The position numbers and the translations under genes were made by a program. A stretch of DNA of 37,350 nucleotides, taken from the NCBI GenBank assembly GCA_023382975.1, contig JAHDXO010000059.1:1-37350 (forward strand). Direction: 5' to 3'. Within the stretch, counting starts at the first letter, position 1. Each line of letters opens with the position of its first letter. The notes beneath the pieces are model-generated. The model made no database searches. It had not been told where the DNA came from and was given only the letters and a program-made list of their open reading frames with translations. The DNA comes from Pirellulaceae bacterium (GTDB lineage: Bacteria; Planctomycetota; Planctomycetia; Pirellulales; Pirellulaceae). Positions 20,760-27,624 of this stretch are shown in pieces.

Positions 20760-20777
20760 CGTTCAAATCGTTCATGC
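20760..20777. promoter_or_regulatory. Operator-like 9-bp tandem pair 1 (CGTTCAAAT CGTTCATGC)
   Basis: Two 9-base units in tandem start at 20760 and 20769. The pair covers the predicted transcription start of the sigma factor gene (about 20772, minus strand), a position where bound protein would normally repress. Confidence 0.55.
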
Positions 20778-20779
20778 GA

Positions 20780-20808
20780 GTTATACCGGTGAAACATCCG
20801 CCGGTCAA
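20780..20808 (-). promoter_or_regulatory. Strong predicted sigma-70 promoter of the sigma factor gene
   Basis: On the minus strand TTGACC (20808-20803), a 17-base spacer and TATAAC (20785-20780) differ from consensus at one base per box. The start point would be near 20772, leaving a leader of about 170 bases before ATG 20601. Confidence 0.6.
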
Positions 20809-20817
20809 CAAGAAAAA

Positions 20818-20849
20818 CGTTCAAAACGTTCAAATATTTTTCATGAACG
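20818..20849. promoter_or_regulatory. Operator-like 9-bp tandem pair 2 plus inverted half-site
   Basis: CGTTCAAAA at 20818 and CGTTCAAAT at 20827 form a second 9-bp tandem pair, nine bases upstream of the sigma promoter -35 box. An inverted half-site TGAACG lies at 20844-20849. Together with pair 1 it brackets the promoter. Confidence 0.55.
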
Positions 20850-20904
20850 TTTTCAATTTGCCGTAAATTGATTTCAGCAAATATCTTACAAGAATAAATT
20901 GCAC

Positions 20905-20931
20905 TTGAAATTCCTGTAACTTTGCTAGAAA
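20905..20931 (+). promoter_or_regulatory. Weak candidate promoter for the MerR-type regulator gene
   Basis: TTGAAA (20905-20910), a 15-base spacer and TAGAAA (20926-20931) lie in an AT-rich tract. Spacing is short, so this is tentative. Start of transcription would be near 20938. Confidence 0.3.
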
Positions 20932-20966
20932 ATCAACGTGGAGCTTGTGAAACAGGCAACAAATAA

Positions 20967-20984
20967 CGCTCAAACCGTTCAACA
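20967..20984. promoter_or_regulatory. Operator-like 9-bp tandem pair 3 (CGCTCAAAC CGTTCAACA)
   Basis: This third pair has the same 9-bp period and CGYTCAA core. It ends 12 bases before the ATG of the MerR-type regulator, so it could serve autoregulation. No Shine-Dalgarno is visible between it and the ATG. Confidence 0.5.
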
Positions 20985-20996
20985 TTTCGGCTATCT

Positions 20997-21875
20997 ATGC
21001 GAAGCTATTTCTCAACCCGCGAGGCGGCTCAAGCGATCGGCTCCAGCGAATCGTCCATCAAACGTTGGTGCGACCGAGGCTGGATGCCGACCGAAAAGAC
21101 CCGCGGTGGTCATCGTCGGATCTCTGCGGCGGAATTGGTCGGCTGCATCCGCGGGCGACGCATCCAGGTGGCCGATGCGACGGTGTTGGGGCTACCTTGC
21201 GGCACCGGCGACGGGGTAGGAACAGCCGATCGAGCGGTGGACACGCTCACCCGCGGGCTGGTCGAAGGCGACGAGGTCCTTTGCCGCCGGGCGGTGTTCG
21301 ACCGCTTCCTGTCCGGGGATCGAATGAGTGAAATCGGCGATCGGCTGATCGCTCGGACGTTCCATCGGATTGGCCAGTTGTGGGAACAGGGGGAAGCCGA
21401 GGTCTACCAAGAGCGTCGAGCCACCGAGATCATGCGGCGCATTCTGTCGGAAATCCGGGGCGTCTTGCCTTCGCCCGACGCGGAGGCTCCGCTTGCATTG
21501 GGAGCGACACCGCTGGGCGATCACTTCTGTCTTCCCACGTCCCTGGTGGAAATCGTGTTGCGGGAAATCGGCTGGAACGCGGAATCGCTCGGCATCTCTC
21601 TGCCCTTCGTTGCCCTGGAGACAGCCGTCCAGCGCCATCGGCCGCCCTTGTTCTGGATCAGTGCGAGTTACCTCGGAGATCCCGAGTCGTTCGTCGAGCA
21701 GTATGAGACGTTCTTCGACTCGCACCATCGGGACGTCGCCATCGTCGTGGGAGGCCGCGCCTTGAGTGAGTCCTTGCGACATCGTATGCGGTACGCCGCC
21801 TTCTGCGACCGCCTCGAACATCTGGCGTCATTCGCCGACGCGTTGGCGAGAGCGATGCGTCAGCCGAATTCGTGA
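20997..21875 (+). CDS. MerR-type HTH regulator with cobalamin-binding-like C-terminus
   Basis: This 292-residue protein has the layout of CarH/LitR-type light- or B12-dependent repressors. A MerR/excisionase winged HTH lies at 1-55 (FSTREAAQAIGSSESSIKRW, then RGGHRRI). A helical domain at about 80-155 carries LWEQGEAEVYQER, which fits the W-x9-E motif of the B12 cap except that the usual final His is Arg. A Rossmann-like domain at about 165-285 follows. There the E/D-x-H-x-x-G cobalamin signature appears only as GDHFCLP, with Phe at the lower-ligand position in a gap-free alignment and Pro for Gly. Cobalamin binding is therefore doubtful, and another ligand is possible. It diverges from a sigma factor gene, as litR does from litS in Streptomyces. 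Paired 9-bp repeats lie between the two genes. Confidence 0.8.
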   Translation: MRSYFSTREAAQAIGSSESSIKRWCDRGWMPTEKTRGGHRRISAAELVGCIRGRRIQVADATVLGLPCGTGDGVGTADRAVDTLTRGLVEGDEVLCRRAVFDRFLSGDRMSEIGDRLIARTFHRIGQLWEQGEAEVYQERRATEIMRRILSEIRGVLPSPDAEAPLALGATPLGDHFCLPTSLVEIVLREIGWNAESLGISLPFVALETAVQRHRPPLFWISASYLGDPESFVEQYETFFDSHHRDVAIVVGGRALSESLRHRMRYAAFCDRLEHLASFADALARAMRQPNS

Positions 21876-21934
21876 CAGTTCGGATCGAGACGGCGCAACC
21901 CATCGTCTCGTGGATTTGGTTCGGTTCGTCCGAG

Positions 21935-21954
21935 GTCGGCCTCGAATGGCCGAC
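21935..21954. terminator. Hairpin between convergent genes
   Basis: GTCGGCC, a six-base loop and GGCCGAC form a perfect seven-pair stem in the 114-base gap between the convergent regulator and J-like genes. No T-run follows. Confidence 0.35.
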
Positions 21955-21989
21955 TCACTGGCAGATCGATTCCCGCGGGTTGCCGAAGA

Positions 21990-24068
21990 TCAAGATTCGT
22001 CGGGCGACGAGTTGGCGACGAACATATCGATCTGAGAGGTGTCGGCGTCGCGGAATACGCGCACCTGCAATTCGACCTTGCTCTTCCTGGCCTCCAGAAA
22101 CGTCTGCAATTGGTTCAGCCGCTGCAGATAGTCCTGATACTCCTTCTCCTGTTGTTGCAAGGCGGCCAGGTTCTGCTGCAGCGCCTGTCGTTGCGGCCCA
22201 GGCAAGTTCTGGTTCAATGCCTGGGTGATGCCCTGAATGTTCAACTGCAGGGCCTGCCAAGCCTTGGTGGATTGCGCCAGGACTTGCGGCATCTTCTTGA
22301 CCACGAAAACTTCCGGCTTGGCGTTCTCCGCGAACTGAACGTGAGGATTGATTTCCAGGGAAACGATGCCCCGTTTCGCGGACGATTCGATCTTCAATAC
22401 CAGCAGCCCACCGGCTTCCTCGACGGTCAGCCAGACTTCTCCTTTTTCCACCAGAAAAACCGGCGCAGGTTTGACTTCAAACGCGGAGCCTCCGACTCCC
22501 ACGATCTCTAGGTAGACGACCGAAGGGTCGGGCAGCGAATCGATCCGCAGGTCGCTCTTGGGCGCGGATTTCTCCAAGTCGATCACGAGCGATTCGGATC
22601 GAACCGGGGCGCGCAGGGCAAGAACACGGGGCGTATTGCCCGGTACGTTCAGCACCAAGGCACAGTTGCAGAGATTCCCAGCGACCTCGATGTCCGCTCC
22701 CGGTCTCTCCCAGCGAAATCCCAGGTCTCCCGCGGCATCGATCGACAAGTGGGCGACCTTCGTCTGGGTGCCGCCGTCGCTCAGCAAGATCTCCCAATCT
22801 CGTTCGGCCGTGCCGCCATTGGCGTTGCGCAGCGAAAACACCTGAGCGCCCCGCACCGCCTTGTCGCCGCCGCGAAGCTTGATGAAACACGGTTCCCGCG
22901 CACCCAGATGGACCGACCCGAGCACGGTGGGCGACGCATTCGACGGTTCGTTTGGCGGCAATGTGATGAAGTTCGCCAAGTCGCGAAACGGGCCGTCGAT
23001 GGGGGAAGCTGGACGCGGTTCGTCGGCGGAGGTGTTGTCAGGATCGACTTCGGCGCCAGGCTTGTTTCTTGGCCGGTTCGGTTTTGGTTTCGCCGGATCC
23101 TCCTCCGGCATCGTGGGATCGATGAAATCCTCGCGGTTCGGTAGGTCGCCGACCGCCGGTTCCGATGAAGGTTTCGGCTCCGGTACGGTTCCGCCCCAAT
23201 CAGGGACGAGCGGTGCGGTCTTCGTGCCTGACGAACTGGTGTCGGATTCCGTGGTCTGGTTGTCGGTATTCAAATGGGGCCAAGAATCCGGTACGTCCGG
23301 GGCTCGGGGATCCATCCCCAGATCCGACGCAACCTTTCCTGGCGAAGTGCTTTCCGTGTTAGGCGAACCGTCTGGGGGTAGGTGGTCCGGTTGCGACGGC
23401 GTGTTCGTGCCCTGTGGATCCTCGGAAGGAAGCTCGGTCGGCAACGAACCCGAGACGACGGGCGGCTCGGTTTGGGAAATGGTCGTCGTCTTGTCGCCGC
23501 GGAACAGGATCAACGCACCGACAGCCATCCCTGCCAACAAAACGACCGCGACCACAGCGATTAACAAGACCGGTGCCTTCGCACCCTCTTTGGTCACACC
23601 TTCGCTCGCGGCGGTGCGAACCTGCCGATGAGTTGCCCGCCCCGCAGGGCTCTGAAGCTTCAGGTTCAGCGCGGGAACCACCGGCGCCCGGGACGGAGCC
23701 AGAGGCGGGGGAGACGGTGGCGGCCCGGCCGGTTCGCTGGCCAATTCCGTCTTGAAAGCAGGCGGGGACTCGTGCCGCTCGTCGGTGCCGGTCTTGGCAC
23801 GCAATTCGGCGTCGTAGTCAACTTTCTTCTGGCGGTTGAGCAGGCAGAGCCGCGCGCGCGCCACTTCGTTCAACAGCTTCTGCGAGTGCTGCGCTTCGTC
23901 GCCGACGGCAAGATCTTTCAGATACCCCATCACCCGGTTGGCTGCGGCATCGATCACATCGCGATCCGACTCGAACAATTCAATACCGAGCAGCCGATAG
24001 TGATTCGGAGGCTGGTCGCGTGGCGGTATTCCAAGCCACTTGTAGTAGGGGTCGAAATCGTTATCCAT
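21990..24068 (-). CDS. Planctomycete J-like membrane protein sharing the pseudokinase C-terminal domain
   Basis: The function of this 692-residue protein is not known. Residues 1-95 are the planctomycete module DPYYKWLGIPPRDQPPNHYRLLGI, ending in a KVDYDAEL helix. It has the helix pattern of a J-domain (YxLLGI, closing YD) but no HPD motif, so Hsp70 activation is not expected. A Pro-rich linker and one membrane segment (LLIAVVAVVLLAGMAVGALIL, about 166-190) follow. A low-complexity Asp/Pro/Ser/Thr stretch leads to a domain of about 310 residues from 380 on, containing CFIKLRGG, RNANGGTAERDWEI and a Gln-rich coiled coil (LQQNLAALQQQEKEY). The same domain ends the kinase-like protein upstream. 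A type II topology with the shared domain outside the cytoplasm is inferred. Confidence 0.8.
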   Translation of the reverse strand: MDNDFDPYYKWLGIPPRDQPPNHYRLLGIELFESDRDVIDAAANRVMGYLKDLAVGDEAQHSQKLLNEVARARLCLLNRQKKVDYDAELRAKTGTDERHESPPAFKTELASEPAGPPPSPPPLAPSRAPVVPALNLKLQSPAGRATHRQVRTAASEGVTKEGAKAPVLLIAVVAVVLLAGMAVGALILFRGDKTTTISQTEPPVVSGSLPTELPSEDPQGTNTPSQPDHLPPDGSPNTESTSPGKVASDLGMDPRAPDVPDSWPHLNTDNQTTESDTSSSGTKTAPLVPDWGGTVPEPKPSSEPAVGDLPNREDFIDPTMPEEDPAKPKPNRPRNKPGAEVDPDNTSADEPRPASPIDGPFRDLANFITLPPNEPSNASPTVLGSVHLGAREPCFIKLRGGDKAVRGAQVFSLRNANGGTAERDWEILLSDGGTQTKVAHLSIDAAGDLGFRWERPGADIEVAGNLCNCALVLNVPGNTPRVLALRAPVRSESLVIDLEKSAPKSDLRIDSLPDPSVVYLEIVGVGGSAFEVKPAPVFLVEKGEVWLTVEEAGGLLVLKIESSAKRGIVSLEINPHVQFAENAKPEVFVVKKMPQVLAQSTKAWQALQLNIQGITQALNQNLPGPQRQALQQNLAALQQQEKEYQDYLQRLNQLQTFLEARKSKVELQVRVFRDADTSQIDMFVANSSPDES

Positions 24069-24130
24069 CAGTGCTGTTCAACTTCCGCGAACCTAAAGGC
24101 AGCGATTGGCGGCTCAACGTCCGAGGCTGC

Positions 24131-24152
24131 AAAAAAATGGGGCGAACCCCCA
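24131..24152 (-). terminator. Intrinsic terminator between the pseudokinase and J-like genes
   Basis: Read on the minus strand, TGGGG, loop GTTCG and CCCCA are followed by seven T residues. This is a textbook rho-independent terminator and lies 125 bases after the pseudokinase stop. It implies the J-like gene has its own promoter, or is reached only by readthrough. Confidence 0.75.
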
Positions 24153-24276
24153 AGCCGAAGCTTGTTCCCGGCCCACCGCGGATTGTAACACATGGGGACT
24201 CCTTCTTGGCAGGCTGATTGCCGTTCCCTGGCCAGTGGCCCGCCAACAGGCCGCCAACGGCCCGCCAATCATGGCT

Positions 24277-27192
24277 CTAACTACCAGCCACCAAGAGGTT
24301 TATCTCGCTTCCATCCGCGTCGTAAAAGACGCGGAAACCGATTTGGGGTTTATTTTTCTCCAATAGCTGTTCAAACGCCTCGAATTTCGCCAACGTCTCC
24401 TGGCTTGTCTTCAGTTCGTTCTCATAGTTGCGAAGATATTGCTCGGTCTGCTTCTTCTGTTGTTCGGGGGCCTTGGATTTCATGATGGCCTGCCCTTGCT
24501 GAACCAGCATGCCCCATTGGGCCACCGCCGCCTGCAACTGGGCCTTTGACTGCTGGACTTGACGCACGACAAGTCGTTCCGGCCTCCCGTCCGGATTCAA
24601 CTGAACGTGGGGGGTGATCAGCAACTGGAGTTCCCTTTTCATGTCCGTTTCGACCTTCAGTGACACCAGTCCGCCGCCGTCCTGCAGTTTGATCCAGGCC
24701 TCGCCTTTTTCCGCGTTGAAAACCGGTTGCGGTTCGATCGTGGATTTCACGCCCTTGACACCGGTCAACTCGACCCGGATCTTGCCGGGATCGGGCGGTG
24801 TGTCGAACTTCATGCCTTGCCGAATCGGTGGTTCTTTCAAGTCAATCTCCAACGCGGGCGTCTTCGTCGGCTGTCTCAGCAGCAGCACGTGCGTCTCGCC
24901 GCGACTGGTCATGCTCAGTGCGCAGTTGATTAGGTGAGCCGCTGCGGAATCGTCCTTTGCCGCGGGCTGCCACTGAAAGACCAGTTGGAACTTGTCGTTC
25001 AACGACAAGTGGGCAATTTTCGTTTCGCTGCTGGCGGATGCGTCGCGAAGGTTGATTTCCCAGTCCCGTTCGGCCGTCCCGCCGTCGGCATTTCGCATCG
25101 CAAAAACGCGATTTCCCTTGAAAGCGCCTTCCCCGCCGCGCATCCGGATGAAGCATTGGTCGTCGCGAGTTGCGTAGATCTGGCCCAGCGTCTTCGGCTC
25201 GAGCGCATCGGCTGCGTCCAGGGCCGGCAGCGAAACGACGGCTGGCAAATCGGCAAACGCCTTTTTCGCGGGCGGCTTGGGCTTGGCAGGCGGTTCCGGC
25301 TTGGGCTTCTCCGGTTCTTGCTTCGTTTCCGTCGCGGGTGGCTCTGGTTTCGGCTTTTCCGGCGTCGCGGGCTCCGGCGGAGTTTCCGTCGTGTCAGCCG
25401 GTTTCGGCTCTTCGACGGGCTTCGAAGGCACCTCGGTATTCCCGCTGTCGCTGGTCTCCGGAACCGCGTCTGCGGGGACGGTCTCGGTCGAGTCACCGCT
25501 GGCCGGCTCCGAGACCGTTGTCTTCGGCGCCGGCGCGACCGGTGTCGGCATCACCGGCGGCTCTGGATCCGTCTCGACGGGCAGCGGGTCGCTCTCCAAG
25601 TCCAGCGCGGGGTCGGATTCCGCGTTATCGGTTGAAGTCGTCGCCGCAGGCGCCTGTGCGGAATCGTTACCCGCTTCCGCGGCCGGCGGCGCCTCCGCGA
25701 CTTGAACCTGGTCGCCGCCCGACATCATCGACATGACCGCGAAAACGGCCGCGGCGAGCAGCACGATGCCAGCCAGGGAAGCGCCCCCGATCACGTAGGC
25801 CAACTTGGGAATGCCCGCTTTGGCAACCGGTGCAGCCTGCGGCGTCGCCTCAGCGTCGCCCGTCCCGCTGGGCTTCTTGGTGGGCGGCTTCTTTCCGCCG
25901 GCACCTTTCGGCGGCCGTCGTTTCGCTTTGGTGTTAATGGCCAGTGTGCTGGGAGTCGCCGCAATCGCGGCCGATGCGTCGGGCAGACCGGGCACAATGA
26001 TCTTCGACTTCGAATCCTCAGATTTCTCGGACGCCGGCTGCTTCGGTGAATCCTTCGTGGCCGCAACCGCGGCGACTGATTTCTCCGCTGGCTTGTCGGT
26101 CGTTTCTTGCGCCGCCTTTTCCACCGGTTTTCGTTTGGGAGGAGTTGGCGCTGACACCTTGGCGGCAGCCGATGCCGGTTTGTCCACGGCAACATCCGCT
26201 GATCCACCCGCGGTTGGTGCGTCCGATGCTGCCGGCCGAAGCTTCTTGCCTGCTTCCACCAGAGACGCAAAGCGTTCTACGGGGTCGCTGGCGGTCAATT
26301 TCTGAAAACATTGCACCAGGGATTCCGGCGCGTCGGGCCGCTGTTCCACCAAGGAAACGGAGCCGAGATTCGCGGCGGGAACTTTCCCCGTCAACATGGC
26401 GTACATCACCGCGCCAAGCGAATACAGGTCGCGGTCTTGCCCGGGCCGTTCGCCGGGCGACCATTCCTTCGGAGGAGCAAATCCGTCCGGAGTCTTGGAC
26501 TTGGAATCTTCGCCGGTTGTCTCGTCACCGCTGTCCATCAATGCGGAGACACCCAGATTCGCGACCCGAACTTGGCCCTGATCGTCGACCAGGATATTGG
26601 TCGGCCGCAGGTCTCCATGACTCACGCCGCTTTCGTGGGAGTAGGCAAGTGCCTCAAGCGTCTGAGACAGGTAGCCGACCGCCTGTTCCGTCGGCAGCGG
26701 TCCCTTCTCGTCGATGATCTGCTGCAGGTTTCGGCCCCGCGGTTGTTCCGTCACGAGGAAGCACCGATCTCCCTCGGCACTCACCTCGTAGAACGGGACG
26801 ATCGACGGATGCTCCAGGGCTGCCAATTGGCGTCCCTTTTCCTGCAACTGCGACGCGACGTCCGAATTCTGGTCGGCACCGAGTCGGGGCAGCGTCTGAA
26901 TCGCGACTTTCCGTCCCGATTCGGCGTGTTCCGCCAGAAAGACTCGTTGGCGGTCATCGGCATTCATCTGGTCCAACAGCTTGTACTTGCCCAACGTCAG
27001 GGCCGAACGTCCGGCCAACAGATGCAGCGCCTGCCATTTATTCAGGACGCCGTCGCGCAACAGACTGCGGGCGATATTCTTCGCGTCGGATTCCTGGTCG
27101 CCCAATTTTCGGGCCGCGACCATTTGCTGCTCGGAGAGGAGCTTGCTTTTCTCGATGACTTCCAGGAATTCGGCCGGCGTCTTCACGGACAT
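24277..27192 (-). CDS. Membrane-anchored pseudokinase (Ser/Thr kinase fold, catalytic residues lost)
   Basis: This 971-residue protein has a planctomycete N-terminal module at 1-65 (LLRDGVLNKWQALHLLAGR) and then a Hanks-type kinase fold at about 70-300. The catalytic landmarks are altered. The beta-3 lysine is Q99 (VAIQTL), HRD is H192-G193-D194 (HGDLRPTN), and DFG is N212-L213-G214 (VANLGVS). The glycine-rich loop is also poor (LDQMNADDRQRVF). It is therefore most likely a pseudokinase. A long Lys/Pro/Ala-rich linker, one membrane segment (about 462-488, YVIGGASLAGIVLLAAAVFAVM), and a Pro/Glu/Lys spacer follow. The C-terminal domain of about 310 residues (CFIRMRGG, RNADGGTAERDWEI) is paralogous to that of the downstream gene. 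ATG 27192 fits the start of the N-terminal module. Confidence 0.85.
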   Translation of the reverse strand: MSVKTPAEFLEVIEKSKLLSEQQMVAARKLGDQESDAKNIARSLLRDGVLNKWQALHLLAGRSALTLGKYKLLDQMNADDRQRVFLAEHAESGRKVAIQTLPRLGADQNSDVASQLQEKGRQLAALEHPSIVPFYEVSAEGDRCFLVTEQPRGRNLQQIIDEKGPLPTEQAVGYLSQTLEALAYSHESGVSHGDLRPTNILVDDQGQVRVANLGVSALMDSGDETTGEDSKSKTPDGFAPPKEWSPGERPGQDRDLYSLGAVMYAMLTGKVPAANLGSVSLVEQRPDAPESLVQCFQKLTASDPVERFASLVEAGKKLRPAASDAPTAGGSADVAVDKPASAAAKVSAPTPPKRKPVEKAAQETTDKPAEKSVAAVAATKDSPKQPASEKSEDSKSKIIVPGLPDASAAIAATPSTLAINTKAKRRPPKGAGGKKPPTKKPSGTGDAEATPQAAPVAKAGIPKLAYVIGGASLAGIVLLAAAVFAVMSMMSGGDQVQVAEAPPAAEAGNDSAQAPAATTSTDNAESDPALDLESDPLPVETDPEPPVMPTPVAPAPKTTVSEPASGDSTETVPADAVPETSDSGNTEVPSKPVEEPKPADTTETPPEPATPEKPKPEPPATETKQEPEKPKPEPPAKPKPPAKKAFADLPAVVSLPALDAADALEPKTLGQIYATRDDQCFIRMRGGEGAFKGNRVFAMRNADGGTAERDWEINLRDASASSETKIAHLSLNDKFQLVFQWQPAAKDDSAAAHLINCALSMTSRGETHVLLLRQPTKTPALEIDLKEPPIRQGMKFDTPPDPGKIRVELTGVKGVKSTIEPQPVFNAEKGEAWIKLQDGGGLVSLKVETDMKRELQLLITPHVQLNPDGRPERLVVRQVQQSKAQLQAAVAQWGMLVQQGQAIMKSKAPEQQKKQTEQYLRNYENELKTSQETLAKFEAFEQLLEKNKPQIGFRVFYDADGSEINLLVAGS

Positions 27193-27392
27193 AACTGCAC
27201 CTGACGTTGACGAACAAACAGAAACCTATGGACAATTGTCGCAACCGCGGCTGCGCTCGGCAAGCACTTCCGGCGGGAGTCCGGCACGGGCATAGGGCCG
27301 AAGCGATGGCCAGTTTGTCCGAAGACCGGAAGCCGATGGTCGGCGTTGGAACCGACGCCGATCCGCCGCATTGCTCCGATTGCGATTTCCTA

Positions 27393-27421
27393 TTTATAAC
27401 AAATTGCCCAGTGTGGCGCAA
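27393..27421 (-). promoter_or_regulatory. Predicted promoter of the pseudokinase gene
   Basis: On the minus strand TTGCGC (27421-27416), a 17-base spacer and TATAAA (27398-27393) are in an AT-rich patch. Transcription would start near 27386 and give a leader of about 190 bases before ATG 27192. The other strand of this spacer holds no convincing gene. Confidence 0.5.
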
Positions 27422-27561
27422 TCGTCCTGGAATGGAATTGGTCCAGTTGCGAGGGCGTCCGTCGCCGTCCGTAGCCTCGTTTCCGCTGGTGTGTTAGGAT
27501 TTCGCGTGCCCAATCGATCGGCACCCGGGATCGCAGGACTTCGATCTTGGTTCTTCGCGTC

Positions 27562-27583
27562 CTGAATTCTCACGAATCCGGCT
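27562..27583 (+). repeat. Dispersed GAATTCTCACGAATTCGG-type motif
   Basis: This 22-base stretch matches the inner arm of the MITE-like element (31989-32010) at 20 of 22 bases. It lies about 40 bases before the GAF-HlyD gene. A related copy is at 5003-5020. Confidence 0.55.
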
Positions 27584-27624
27584 TTGATCAAACGTCAGAG
27601 GTCATCCCGACTCAAGGGACAGTG

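Noticed and set aside
24277..27192. Active Ser/Thr protein kinase
   Set aside because: The VAIK lysine, HRD arginine and DFG aspartate are all replaced, which argues against normal phosphotransfer.
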